From Treponema sp. (GTDB taxonomy: Bacteria; Spirochaetota; Spirochaetia; Treponematales; Treponemataceae), in assembly GCA_017938365.1 (NCBI GenBank), contig JAGBBT010000025.1:1-64000 (forward strand): a stretch of DNA of 64,000 nucleotides, written 5' to 3'. Below, one piece after another: positions 18,131 through 26,750 of this stretch. The notes under the pieces are model-generated. The model was not told where the DNA came from and did no database searches. It saw nothing but the letters and a program-made list of their open reading frames with translations. The translations under genes were made by a program, and so were the position numbers. The stretch's first letter is position 1. Each line of letters begins with the position of its first letter.

Positions 18131-19087
18131 TTACTTTTGATAAGTTTTTAACCAATCAATTGACATGTTTTGCCAATTTTTAGCTGTACCATAAGCACTT
18201 AATATACCGAATCCATGTCCACTTTCTGGGAAAATATGAATTTCAGCCATACAATTTTGTTTTCTTAATGCTTTCCAGTATTCAAAGGCATTTCCTTCTG
18301 GATTAACGCTTTTGTCATCTATAGCACATACAATAAATGCATCTGGTGTATCGCCTTTTACAAGTAATTCACAAGAATATGCATCAATGTCTTCTTGATT
18401 AAATTTTTCACCTAACAGGTTAGTTCTACTTCCTTTATGTGTAAATTGATCTTTCATTGTTATAACAGGATAAATAAGGAATTGGAATGCTGGTTTTGCA
18501 CTTGTCCATTCTCCTTTTTCTGTTTTATCAAATTTATCTACAGGTTTATAAACTTCATCCTTGAATTTTGTTGAAAGAAGTGCTGCTACATGACCTCCGG
18601 CAGAAGATCCCATTACTCCGACTCTGTGAGGGACAACTCCGAATTCTTCTGCACGACCTTTTATTATTCTCATTGCTCTTTGAGCATCTTGAAGTGCAAC
18701 AGTTTCTTTATTTTTATGTTTGTCATTTGGTGTTCTATAAACAAGAACAAAACAAGTATAACCAGCTTCTGTATAACCTTTTACATAATCTAAACCTTCT
18801 GTATCATATACAACTCTTTGATATGCTCCACCAGGAATTATTAATATTCCTCTTTTATTGCTTTCAACTCCCGCTGCAGGCTTGTATACTTCAAAATATG
18901 GTTGAGTTACTCCTGAAATAGCTCTATTTTCATGACCAGGTATTGCTGCTCTTTGAATTATTTGTTCTTCAATTTTTACTTTTTCAGAGCCTGGACCAGT
19001 TTTCTTTGGCCATAAATAAACTTTTTCTTGTGCGAATATGCTTGCACAAATTAGAAGTGAAAGTGTTGTTGCAATTATTTTTTTCAT
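18131..19087 (-). CDS. Secreted alpha/beta-hydrolase, carbohydrate-esterase-like
   Basis: 318 residues. The signal peptide is cleaved near ASIFA-QE (residue 20). The oxyanion motif is IIPGGAY (83-89), the nucleophile Ser162 is in GVMGSSAGGH, a candidate Asp lies in AIDDKSVNPEG, and the His in ESGHGFG. This arrangement is seen in bacterial acetyl-xylan and related carbohydrate esterases, so deacetylation of plant polysaccharide is plausible but not shown. GGAGG precedes the ATG. It is a single gene with its own strong terminator. Compare the GH105 gene at 50-51 kb. Confidence 0.8.
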   Translation of the reverse strand: MKKIIATTLSLLICASIFAQEKVYLWPKKTGPGSEKVKIEEQIIQRAAIPGHENRAISGVTQPYFEVYKPAAGVESNKRGILIIPGGAYQRVVYDTEGLDYVKGYTEAGYTCFVLVYRTPNDKHKNKETVALQDAQRAMRIIKGRAEEFGVVPHRVGVMGSSAGGHVAALLSTKFKDEVYKPVDKFDKTEKGEWTSAKPAFQFLIYPVITMKDQFTHKGSRTNLLGEKFNQEDIDAYSCELLVKGDTPDAFIVCAIDDKSVNPEGNAFEYWKALRKQNCMAEIHIFPESGHGFGILSAYGTAKNWQNMSIDWLKTYQK

Positions 19088-19173
19088 AATTAATCCTCCA
19101 AAATTGATGTATTAAAATAATAATTCCATTATATTATGATATTATAAATTTAGCGAATTATTTCGAGGTTTTT

Positions 19174-20007
19174 ATGTTTAAAATTGGTTGGCATTTAAGT
19201 TCGGCAAATGGTTATTTGGCAATGGGGAAGCAAGCGTTTGAATGTGGTGCAAATACATTTGCATTTTTTACACGAAATCCAAGAGGAGGCCAAGCAAAAC
19301 CTATTATAAAGGAAGATGCGGAGGCTTTGTGCGACTTTATGAAAGAAAAGCAATTCGGAAAAATAGTTATTCACGCTCCTTACACATTAAATGCTTGTTC
19401 TGATAAAGAAAGTGTTAGAGAATTTGCTGTTCAGACTTTTGCTGATGATTTACTTCGTATGGAAGCAACTCCAAACCAATATTATAATTTTCATCCTGGT
19501 AGCCATATGAAACTAGGAATTGATGTTGGAATAAAATTAATTTCTGATACACTTAATAGAATCTTAAAACCTTCTCAAACTACAACAATTTTGTTAGAAA
19601 CAATGGCTGGAAAAGGTAGTGAAGTTGGAAGTTCCTTTGAAGAATTAAAATCAATTATTGATAATGTTGAATTAAATGATAAATTAGGTGTTTGCTTGGA
19701 TACATGTCATGTTTATGATGCTGGCTATGATATTGTAAATGATTTAGATGGAGTGTTAACAAAATTTGATAAAATAATTGGATTGAATCGATTAAAGGCA
19801 ATTCATTTAAATGATAGTAAAAATCCTTTTGCCAGTCATAAAGATCGTCATGAAATTATTGGTCATGGTTCTTTAGGGATAGATGCATTTAAAAGAATAA
19901 TAAATCATTCTGAATTAAAGAATCTTCCTTTCATTTTAGAAACTCCACATGATTCGGTTAATGGATATGCTGAAGAAATTAAATTGTTAAAAGGATTGTA
20001 TATATAG
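19174..20007 (+). CDS. nfo: Deoxyribonuclease IV (AP endonuclease)
   Basis: Zinc-dependent AP endonuclease of base-excision repair, TIM-barrel fold. It starts with [11 protein letters not shown]. Metal-binding blocks occur in order: [47 protein letters not shown] with [14 protein letters not shown], and FILETPH. Length 277 is normal. GAGG precedes the ATG. The stop codon overlaps the GTG start of the next gene, so the two are translationally coupled. Confidence 0.95.
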   Translation: MFKIGWHLSSANGYLAMGKQAFECGANTFAFFTRNPRGGQAKPIIKEDAEALCDFMKEKQFGKIVIHAPYTLNACSDKESVREFAVQTFADDLLRMEATPNQYYNFHPGSHMKLGIDVGIKLISDTLNRILKPSQTTTILLETMAGKGSEVGSSFEELKSIIDNVELNDKLGVCLDTCHVYDAGYDIVNDLDGVLTKFDKIIGLNRLKAIHLNDSKNPFASHKDRHEIIGHGSLGIDAFKRIINHSELKNLPFILETPHDSVNGYAEEIKLLKGLYI

Positions 20008-20564
20008 TGAGCGAGAAAATTTATAAAGTTATAAAAAAGTTTTCTGATAAGTTTTCAAAATTCAAAAATGCTGAAGAAAAAAGCCGTAATGAAACTATGC
20101 CTCAAAATAAAAAAATACAGCGACTTATTACAGAAAATGAAGAAAGGTTTGTGCATAATATAATTGCAACATATAAATTGTATAAATCTCCTTTTAATGT
20201 TCTTGGAAAAAATTCATCTCGTGCTGTTGAAATTGATAGAGATCAGCAGAATTTAGTGAAAATATATGAATTATATAAACAGATTTTCTTTGTGAGTAAA
20301 GAAAAAAGTGATGAAGATACTTTTGTTGTTAATATTGATTTTCAGACTCCTCTAGCTACTAAGTATAATTATACGGAAGGTTTTCAATTTATATATTTAT
20401 ACGCTTGGCTTATATACGAAAAAAATATGAATGATTTTGTTCCGTATTTTGAAAAAAATGAGCATAACTTTTTTAAATTAAAATTTATGCCATTAGATGA
20501 ATATGAATTTAATATTCAAGAAAAGCAAATTCTTGAGGTAATAAAAAGAGAGTTTTATTCTTAA
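20007..20564 (+). CDS. Hypothetical protein coupled to nfo
   Basis: 185 residues, charged and soluble, with a Lys-rich N-terminus (~1-45). I recognise no family. The GTG start shares a base with the nfo stop (TAGTG), and AAAGGA lies 11 nt upstream, which supports real translation. Possible repair-linked function is only guilt by association. Confidence 0.6.
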   Translation: MSEKIYKVIKKFSDKFSKFKNAEEKSRNETMPQNKKIQRLITENEERFVHNIIATYKLYKSPFNVLGKNSSRAVEIDRDQQNLVKIYELYKQIFFVSKEKSDEDTFVVNIDFQTPLATKYNYTEGFQFIYLYAWLIYEKNMNDFVPYFEKNEHNFFKLKFMPLDEYEFNIQEKQILEVIKREFYS

Positions 20565-20589
20565 TGTATTTTAGTTAAATGATGTTGTC

Positions 20590-20618
20590 TTGACAGATTT
20601 TTTTTTGTGAAATAGAAT
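20590..20618 (+). promoter_or_regulatory. Promoter of the riboswitch-oadB unit
   Basis: TTGACA (20590-20595), 17-bp spacer and TAGAAT (20613-20618). Predicted start near 20625, just before the riboswitch P1 strand. Confidence 0.8.
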
Positions 20619-20627
20619 TAATTTGTC

Positions 20628-20725
20628 AAAAGGGGAGTAGTTACTTCCTCAGAATCAACAACCGACTTTTTAAGTCTGGTTCTGTGGCTTCAGATTTATA
20701 TTTGAAGAGACAAGACCTTTTGCCT
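20628..20725 (+). promoter_or_regulatory. yybP-ykoY-type (Mn2+) riboswitch aptamer
   Basis: The element begins AAAAGGGGAGTAG (20628-20640) and ends ACAAGACCTTTT (20710-20721). These are the hallmark L1 loop and closing P1/L3 segments of the yybP-ykoY class, known to sense Mn2+. Internal helices are CAGAA/TTCTG with ACC/GGT and GACTT/AAGTC, and CTTCA/TGAAG (20678-20706). The P1 3' strand (CCTTTT, 20716-20721) is also the start of the terminator stem, so ligand binding should block termination: an ON switch. Class assignment is from memory of the consensus, not from a covariance search. Confidence 0.8.
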
Positions 20726-20769
20726 GATTGTTTTGAAATTCAAAATTTTTAGGCAAAAGGTTTTTTTTT
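20716..20769 (+). terminator. Riboswitch-controlled terminator
   Basis: CCTTTTGCCT (20716-20725) pairs perfectly with AGGCAAAAGG (20751-20760), followed by nine T. Its 5' arm overlaps P1 of the aptamer, giving two mutually exclusive folds. Confidence 0.88.
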
Positions 20770-20795
20770 GCTATAAGTTGTTTTAGGAGGTATTT

Positions 20796-21932
20796 ATGGA
20801 ACAAATTTTAGCTTATTTTTCGAATGGTTTACTTTCAATGACATGGCAACAGTTTGTTATGTTTGGTATTGGTGGACTGTTAATTTGGTTGGCAGTAGCA
20901 AAGGATTATGAACCAATGTTACTTTTGCCTATTGGTTTTGGTGCGATTCTTGTAAACCTACCTCTCGCTATTGTATTAGGTTCTGAAGGTCATCCTGGAC
21001 CATTGCAAATATTATTTGATGCAGGAATTATGACTGAATTGTTCCCTTTACTTATTTTTATAGGTGTTGGAGCAATGATTGATTTTAGACCGCTTCTTCA
21101 AAGACCATGGCTTTTAATTTTTGGTTTAGTGGCACATTGTGGTATTTTTATTGCAGCTGCGGTTGCACATTATTGTTTCGGATTTCCAATTAATGAAGCA
21201 TTAAGTATTGGTACAATTGGTGCTGCTGATGGACCTACTGCAATTATTGTTGCTTCAAAATTTGCTAAAAACTTATTAGCCCCTATAACTGTTGTTGCAT
21301 ATTCATATATGAGCTTAGTTCCTATTATTATGCCTCCTGTAATAAAACTTCTTACTACAAAAAAAGAAAGAATGATGAGAGTTACTGCAAAAGATTCAAA
21401 TATCCCTCAGTGGGTTATTGTTATTTTCCCTATTGCTGTTACAGTTATAGTTAGTTTAATTATTCCTGATGCAGCAGCATTAATTGGATTTTTAATGTTT
21501 GGTAATTTAATTCAAGAATGTGGTGTATTGGAAAAACTTTCAAAAGCTGCTCAGAATGAACTTTCAAATATTGTTACCTTACTTTTAGGAATTAGTGTTG
21601 GTGCAAGTATGAATTATCAAAACTTTTTAACACCTCAGACTTTATTAATTATGATTTTAGGTTTGATTGCATTTATTGGTGATACAGCTGCAGGTGTTTT
21701 ATTTGCTAAATTCTTGAATTTATTCCGCAAAAAAGAAAATAAATTAAATCCTATGATTGGTGCTTGTGGTATTTCTGCTTTCCCAATGGCTAGCCGTGTA
21801 GTTCAGAAGCTTGCTTTTGAAGAAGACAATCAGAACTTTATTTTGATGCATGCAGTAAGTGCTAATGTGTCAGGACAGATTGGTTCTGTTGTTATTGGTG
21901 GTATAATACTTGGCTTTTTAGGTGGACTGTAA
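20796..21932 (+). CDS. Sodium-pump decarboxylase beta subunit (OadB/GcdB family), orphan
   Basis: 378-residue membrane protein of the oxaloacetate/glutaconyl-CoA decarboxylase beta family. These subunits carry out decarboxylation-coupled Na+ export. Family motifs: FDAGIMTELFPLLIFIGVGAMIDF, IGAADGPTAIIVASKFA, VAYSYMSLVPIIMPP and GACGISAFPMASRVVQ. AGGAGG lies 5 nt before the ATG. No alpha (biotin carboxyltransferase) or gamma subunit gene is adjacent, so it is orphaned here. Expression is expected to depend on the upstream Mn2+-type riboswitch. It may work with partners elsewhere or as a stand-alone ion transporter. Confidence 0.93.
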   Translation: MEQILAYFSNGLLSMTWQQFVMFGIGGLLIWLAVAKDYEPMLLLPIGFGAILVNLPLAIVLGSEGHPGPLQILFDAGIMTELFPLLIFIGVGAMIDFRPLLQRPWLLIFGLVAHCGIFIAAAVAHYCFGFPINEALSIGTIGAADGPTAIIVASKFAKNLLAPITVVAYSYMSLVPIIMPPVIKLLTTKKERMMRVTAKDSNIPQWVIVIFPIAVTVIVSLIIPDAAALIGFLMFGNLIQECGVLEKLSKAAQNELSNIVTLLLGISVGASMNYQNFLTPQTLLIMILGLIAFIGDTAAGVLFAKFLNLFRKKENKLNPMIGACGISAFPMASRVVQKLAFEEDNQNFILMHAVSANVSGQIGSVVIGGIILGFLGGL

Positions 21933-21934
21933 TT

Positions 21935-22019
21935 AAAAAAAAGACTGTCATAAGTGAAGTGTATCAAAAAGTTTTTTTTACTAATTGAGGTACACTTCAC
22001 CTTGTAGACAGTTTTTTTT
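21935..22019. terminator. Bidirectional hairpin, copy 1 of a recurrent hairpin family
   Basis: The outer stem joins AAAAAGACTGTC and GACAGTTTTT. The inner stem joins GTGAAGTGTATC (21954-21965) and GGTACACTTCAC (21989-22000). T runs occur on both strands, so it can terminate both the oadB-like gene and the DUF2147 gene. The inner core resembles the hairpins at 25841 and 47268. Confidence 0.8.
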
Positions 22020-22515
22020 ATCTTAAACTACTTGCTTCTTCTTCAGTTGCGGATTTCCAGAACTGACTTCTGCCAAAAGGACCTACTTCTCCGCGCATTT
22101 CTAATGTATCTGCTTTGTATTTTTTTCCGTCTGCTTTGTGGAATGTTATTCGACATTTGTATCGTTTTCCTTCAGCAGGATCAATTATAAATCCGTTAGC
22201 CCATTTCCCTTGTTCCTGAAATTTTAAATCCCAAATCCAAGTTGTTCCAACTGTTGTTAAAGTTCCAATATCTACTCCATTCTGGAAGTTATCATAGGAC
22301 TTTCCAGAACCTCCTGTTGTTAATCCGTCTTGAGGTTTTCCCGCTAAAGAAAGGATTTTTCCGTAAAGCACATTATTTTCCTGCCAAATTTTCCAACCAG
22401 CTGTGCTTTCTTTTGTTTTTTCGTCTACACTAATCCAAAAACCTTCTGCTGGATCTGCTGCAAAACAGAATGTTGCGAGCAATAAAATTGTTAATAACGA
22501 ACAAATCTTTTTCAT
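22018..22515 (-). CDS. DUF2147 domain secreted protein
   Basis: 165 residues with a clear signal peptide (cleavage near CFAADP, ~residue 20). The mature part follows the DUF2147 pattern: AEGFWISVDEKT, a KIWQENNVLYGKIL strand, WANGFIIDPAEGKRYKCRI and LEMRGEVGPFGRSQFW. Likely periplasmic; the function of this family is unknown. GGGAGAAA precedes the ATG. Its stop codon lies in the bidirectional terminator. It follows the NhaC-type gene in the same direction by 34 nt. Confidence 0.85.
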   Translation of the reverse strand: MKKICSLLTILLLATFCFAADPAEGFWISVDEKTKESTAGWKIWQENNVLYGKILSLAGKPQDGLTTGGSGKSYDNFQNGVDIGTLTTVGTTWIWDLKFQEQGKWANGFIIDPAEGKRYKCRITFHKADGKKYKADTLEMRGEVGPFGRSQFWKSATEEEASSLR

Positions 22516-22549
22516 AAAATTTCTCCCATAATTTGAAAATATTATACTT

Positions 22550-24049
22550 CTAGTTTATAACAAATCCTGCAATTGTAAACATTATCATCGCAATAACGGC
22601 ACCTAAAAAACCATAAGGCATTTGGGATAAACCGTGTTCAAAATTATCACAACCACAAGCTGAAGAACTTATAATTGTTGCATCTGAATAGAAACAAATA
22701 TGACTTCCAAAAACACCTGCAGAAAGCACTGCACTAATCGAAAGTAATGTATTTGCACCTACTGCTTGAGAGAGAGGAATAACGATTGGTAAAGCGATAA
22801 TATACAATCCCCAGTTTGTTCCTGTTATAAACTCTGTCGCACCTAATATAATGAAAATTAATAAAGGCATAAGTTGTGGTATATTTTTCATTATTGGTAA
22901 AACACTTTCAATAACAGTCTCTGTAAAATGAATTCTATTGCTTGCATAGCTGAATAAAAATGCTAATACCATAAGCATTAATGGTAATAACATATTTTTT
23001 ATACCTTCTATACAACAATCTGCAAAATCACTTGCGGAAATTATTCCTCTGCCAACATATAAAATGAACATAAATCCTAGAGTTATAATTACTCCCTTTT
23101 GCATATCTACATCGCATAAAATAGTTGCCAAAATTAAACATGCAATAGGTAATGCAAAATCTATCATTTTTCCTTGTGTATGAACTTCTGCATTACTTCC
23201 TCTAATATCTATTTTTTCTGAACCTTCAGGTGCTAAGGGGCCACCGTTTGATACTCTGTTTTCTGCTTTTTTCATTCTTCCGATAGGTGGAATAATTCTT
23301 AATATTAAAAGTAAAACTATTACTAATGCGGCCCATGCATAAAAATTGTACGGAATTGTCTTTATAAAATACTTTAATGCATTTTCTTCTGTGGTTACTC
23401 CATTAGCAACAAAAAGCCGAGATGCAAAAACTGCCCAAGTTGAAATAGGTAACAGAACACATACTGGTGCTGCCGTAGAATCTACAATGTAAGTTAATTC
23501 TTCTCGTGAAACTTTATGCTTATCTGTTATAGGTGCCATACAAGAACCTACAGTTAGACTGTTTAGGTAATCGTCTATAAAAATAATTATGCCTAATAAA
23601 TAAGTCCACAAAAGAGAACCTTTTCTAGTTTTTGAATGTTTAGCAACGAAATCTCCAAATGCAAAACTTCCGCCAGTTTTTTCTATAAGTTTAATTATAC
23701 TACCCATTAAACCACAAACTATAATCAACCAGCCTGTATCTTCTTCGCACATTACACTTGTTAAACCTTCATTAAAAGATGTTAAAAAGTTGCCTCGGTC
23801 AGCAAAAATAAAGCACATTAAGGTCGCAAACACTAAAGCTTCTAAAATTCGTTTTGTTATAAATATATAAGCAATAAGAAATATAGCTGGAATCACAGAA
23901 AATAAACCAATATAAACGCCATCATCTGTTTTATTGTTTTCTGGTAAAAATAATGTAATTAAGTAGGTTGTTCCAATTAGAATAAAACTGGTAAGAAAAA
24001 AATTAAAAATTCTTTTTGTTGTTTCAGGAAAAATGCATTTGTTTTTCAA
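22550..24049 (-). CDS. NhaC-family Na+/H+ antiporter
   Basis: Polytopic membrane protein of ~499 residues with about a dozen hydrophobic segments. Conserved blocks include IIIFIDDYLNSLTVGSCMAPITDKHKVSREELTYIVDSTAAPVC and LGATEFITGTNWGLYIIALPIVIPL, then SGVFGSHICFYSDATII-like residues near the end. This fits NhaC-type antiporters; amino-acid antiport by a relative cannot be excluded. A TTG start at 24049 is preferred because GGAG lies 6 nt upstream; a GTG at 24061 would place the ribosome site inside the gene. Na+ export would complement the sodium pump 0.6 kb away. Confidence 0.85.
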   Translation of the reverse strand: MKNKCIFPETTKRIFNFFLTSFILIGTTYLITLFLPENNKTDDGVYIGLFSVIPAIFLIAYIFITKRILEALVFATLMCFIFADRGNFLTSFNEGLTSVMCEEDTGWLIIVCGLMGSIIKLIEKTGGSFAFGDFVAKHSKTRKGSLLWTYLLGIIIFIDDYLNSLTVGSCMAPITDKHKVSREELTYIVDSTAAPVCVLLPISTWAVFASRLFVANGVTTEENALKYFIKTIPYNFYAWAALVIVLLLILRIIPPIGRMKKAENRVSNGGPLAPEGSEKIDIRGSNAEVHTQGKMIDFALPIACLILATILCDVDMQKGVIITLGFMFILYVGRGIISASDFADCCIEGIKNMLLPLMLMVLAFLFSYASNRIHFTETVIESVLPIMKNIPQLMPLLIFIILGATEFITGTNWGLYIIALPIVIPLSQAVGANTLLSISAVLSAGVFGSHICFYSDATIISSSACGCDNFEHGLSQMPYGFLGAVIAMIMFTIAGFVIN

Positions 24050-24259
24050 TATTGTCTCCACATATTAAGTTTGATTACTTTTTTGAAAAAAAAAGTAACA
24101 TTTAAAGTTAGCATTTTTTTTTATATGATACAATAAAAAAGATATTGGTGATTGTAGAATATTTGTCTGTTTATTGCTAAAAGATCTTTATTTTATTATT
24201 ATAATTAGAAATCAAAAATTGTCGTTTTAGACAAAAGTCTTTTTTTATCGAGGAAATAT

Positions 24260-25831
24260 ATGTCAGAAGTTCGTGTACGCTATGCACCATCTCCAACTGG
24301 TTTGCAGCACATTGGTGGTGTTCGCACTGCATTATTCAATTATCTTTATGCCCGTTCTCAAGGGGGCAAATTTATTCTGCGTTTAGAGGATACTGATCGT
24401 ACTCGTTATGATGAAAAATATGTTCAAAATCTTTACGATACAATGGATTGGCTTGGGATTGATTGGGATGAAGGTGGTCCAAAAGGTGGAGAATACGGAC
24501 CTTATGTTCAAAGCGAGCGATTTGAATTATATAAAAAATATGCTATGGAACTTATAGAAAAAGGTGAGGCTTATTATTGTTTTTGTGATGCAGAACGATT
24601 AGAACGTATTCGAAAAATACAAACAGAAAATAAAATGGCACCTGGGTATGATCGTAATTGCCGACATTTAACTCCAGAAGAAGTAAAAGCAAATCTTGAT
24701 AGCGGAAAACCATATGTAATTCGATTGAAGGTTCCGATGGAAGGAGAAACAAAATTTGCAGATCATCTTTTAGGTGATATTACTTGGGAAAACAAGGATA
24801 TATCTCCAGACCCTGTTTTATTGAAATCAGATGGATTCCCAACTTATCATTTAGCAAATATTGTTGATGATCATATGATGAAAATCAGTCATGTTATGCG
24901 TGCTCAAGAATGGATTCCTTCAACTCCTTTACATGTACAGATGTATCGTTCTTTTGGTTGGGAGCACCCAGAATTTTGTCATCTTCCTATGGTAAATGGA
25001 TCTGATGGAAAAAAACTTTCTAAGAGACATGGATCTACATCTTTGAATGAATTTCGTGCAAGAGGTTACTTACCACAAGCAATTGTAAATTACGTTGCTC
25101 TTTTAGGTTGTTCTTATGAAGAAGGAAAAGAGTTTTATACTCTTGAAGAATTAGCTCAAAACTTCAAATTAGAGCATTTAAATAAAGCTCCTGCAGTTTT
25201 CGATTATAAAAAACTTGAATTTTATAATGGTAATTATATTCGTCAATTATCTGATGAAGAACTTTATGAGTGGACTCTTCCATTTATTACGGGAACTGGT
25301 GATGCTGCATTAGAAATTAATCCTGAAAATCCACAACCAAAACCAAAGGTAGGACCAGAATATTCAGGTGTAAGATTTGATGCTAATGGAAACTTAGAAT
25401 GTGTAGATTCTTCAATTGGAATGTCTAGTGATGATATAAAATCTGCTCTTATGAAGCTTATGCCACTTATAAAGGAAAGATTACATTTCCTTTGTGATGC
25501 TGCAGAAATGGTAAGATTTTTATTCACAAAACCTGTTGTTTTGCCTACTGAGCAGATTATTCCTAAAAAATTAGATGTTGAAAAAACAAAAGAAGTTTTA
25601 ACAGCCGCAATTGAATTTATTGAAAAACTTCCAAATCTTGATCATGAAGGTTCTGAGAATTTGGCAAAAGAAACAGCAGAATCCTTAGGTGTTAAATTAG
25701 GTGATTTTATGATGCCTATTCGTATGGCTGTTACTGGTAGTAAGATTTCACCACCTCTTATAGGTTCAATTTTAATTCTTGGGGTTGAAGAATCTGTATC
25801 GCGTATAAAAAAGACTTTAGAGTCATTCTAA
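24260..25831 (+). CDS. gltX: Glutamyl-tRNA synthetase
   Basis: Class I synthetase for tRNA-Glu. The HIGH-type motif is PSPTGLQHIGG (10-20) and the KMSKS-type motif KLSKR (252-256). The Cys pair of YYCFCD and a later Cys/His pair (NCRHL) may form a zinc knuckle. A Pro/Gly-rich stretch near 312-365 looks like an insertion relative to the E. coli enzyme (471 aa), accounting for the 523 residues. GAGGAA precedes the ATG. The 200-nt leader contains small competing hairpins near 24220-24248 (TTGTC/GACAA against AGAC/GTCT with a T run); I saw no T-box. Confidence 0.95.
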   Translation: MSEVRVRYAPSPTGLQHIGGVRTALFNYLYARSQGGKFILRLEDTDRTRYDEKYVQNLYDTMDWLGIDWDEGGPKGGEYGPYVQSERFELYKKYAMELIEKGEAYYCFCDAERLERIRKIQTENKMAPGYDRNCRHLTPEEVKANLDSGKPYVIRLKVPMEGETKFADHLLGDITWENKDISPDPVLLKSDGFPTYHLANIVDDHMMKISHVMRAQEWIPSTPLHVQMYRSFGWEHPEFCHLPMVNGSDGKKLSKRHGSTSLNEFRARGYLPQAIVNYVALLGCSYEEGKEFYTLEELAQNFKLEHLNKAPAVFDYKKLEFYNGNYIRQLSDEELYEWTLPFITGTGDAALEINPENPQPKPKVGPEYSGVRFDANGNLECVDSSIGMSSDDIKSALMKLMPLIKERLHFLCDAAEMVRFLFTKPVVLPTEQIIPKKLDVEKTKEVLTAAIEFIEKLPNLDHEGSENLAKETAESLGVKLGDFMMPIRMAVTGSKISPPLIGSILILGVEESVSRIKKTLESF

Positions 25832-25840
25832 AAAACTATA

Positions 25841-25896
25841 AATTTATGAAGTGTACCTCAAAATCTGAAGTGGAATTTTGGGGCACTTCATAAATT
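25841..25896. terminator. Convergent-gene hairpin, copy 2 of the recurrent family
   Basis: AATTTATGAAGTG (25841-25853) pairs with CACTTCATAAATT (25884-25896). Inside, CTCAAAAT pairs with ATTTTGGG. It separates gltX from the convergent HD gene. It lacks a long T run but shares the GAAGTGTACCTC core with the other copies. Confidence 0.65.
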
Positions 25897-25906
25897 CAGT
25901 CTTTAT

Positions 25907-26614
25907 TTAATAATTAAACCATTGAGCTGCAATTTGATCTGCTAGTTGAATCAGTATTACTAATGGATTTCTTAAAAATTGCGAATAATTGTAACTTTCA
26001 GAATCTGATAAATCTGAAAATCCCATATGACGACTTATAGCTTCAATTATGTGCCTTTTTTTAATTAATAAAGGACATATCTCTAGTAGTTGTAAAACAG
26101 ATTCGTTTCCGTGACCTAAATTTTTATTATCTGATTTTGTTTTGTAGTAAGGTTCATAAACCCAATTTCCTTCAAAGTTTTTTGTTTTTTTGAATTCAGT
26201 TGAATAAAAACCTGCCTTACAAAAATCGTGAGCTAGTGCTGCAATAAAAATATCTTCAGCTGTAATGGAGTATTTTTCTGAATAATTTGTTTGTTCAAAT
26301 TTTTCAAAAATTGATTTCGAAAAATCTAATGCAATTTTTATTACTGCTAATGAATGTGCTGCAAGACCTCCTTTTGTGTTCCCGTGATATTTTGTGCTTG
26401 CAGGACTAGTCCAAAATTCTTTTTTTTCAAACCATTCCTTTAGATTTGATTTAAAATTTTCATCGTCTATAATGTAGTCAATCATTTTGTTAATAGTTAA
26501 GTTTACAAGTTCAATTTTAAATGAACCATCTTTGTTTAAAGGTGAAATTTCGTTGTAAATTTCTAAAAGACTATCAATTTGGGCGTATAATTTTTCTTTT
26601 TCTTCTGTATTCAT
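25907..26614 (-). CDS. HD-domain protein
   Basis: 235 residues with the HD metal-binding pattern: His in GGLAAHSLAV (~86), His-Asp in ALAHDFCKAGF (~128), then RHMGF and QLADQIAAQ near the C-terminus. Predicted phosphohydrolase or nuclease-like enzyme of unknown substrate. No ribosome site is seen before the ATG at 26614. It is divergent from argJ, so the 26615-26750 region serves both genes. Confidence 0.78.
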   Translation of the reverse strand: MNTEEKEKLYAQIDSLLEIYNEISPLNKDGSFKIELVNLTINKMIDYIIDDENFKSNLKEWFEKKEFWTSPASTKYHGNTKGGLAAHSLAVIKIALDFSKSIFEKFEQTNYSEKYSITAEDIFIAALAHDFCKAGFYSTEFKKTKNFEGNWVYEPYYKTKSDNKNLGHGNESVLQLLEICPLLIKKRHIIEAISRHMGFSDLSDSESYNYSQFLRNPLVILIQLADQIAAQWFNY

Positions 26615-26668
26615 ATACTGATAATATCAATTATACTTACAAAAATCTATGTATTTTATTATAGATAT

Positions 26669-26714
26669 TGAATAAATATACATATAGTTTTATATTAAAA
26701 TGCATAAATATGTA
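26669..26714. promoter_or_regulatory. Tandem ARG-box-like operators upstream of argJ
   Basis: TGAATAAATATACA (26669-26682) and TGCATAAATATGTA (26701-26714) lie 32 bp apart, about three helical turns. Both resemble ArgR boxes (TGAAT-W4-ATTCA). The second shares ATGCATAAATAT with the site before gltA. Binding by an ArgR repressor is inferred. Confidence 0.6.
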
Positions 26715-26750
26715 AAACGACTTATTTATTTTGAAATTGGAGGAATTAAT

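Noticed and set aside
20628-20725. Na+ riboswitch (DUF1646 motif) before the sodium pump gene
   Set aside because: Biologically attractive, but the GGGGAGTAG and ACAAGACC signatures fit yybP-ykoY; I could not recall a DUF1646 match to support the alternative.
24062-24259. T-box riboswitch before gltX (also considered for leuS, asnS and argS)
   Set aside because: No TGGNACCGCG-type T-box sequence or specifier stem was found in any of these leaders.
26700-26750. Upstream ATG start for argJ
   Set aside because: It would put GGAGG inside the gene and add residues absent from the family; the region looks like an operator.
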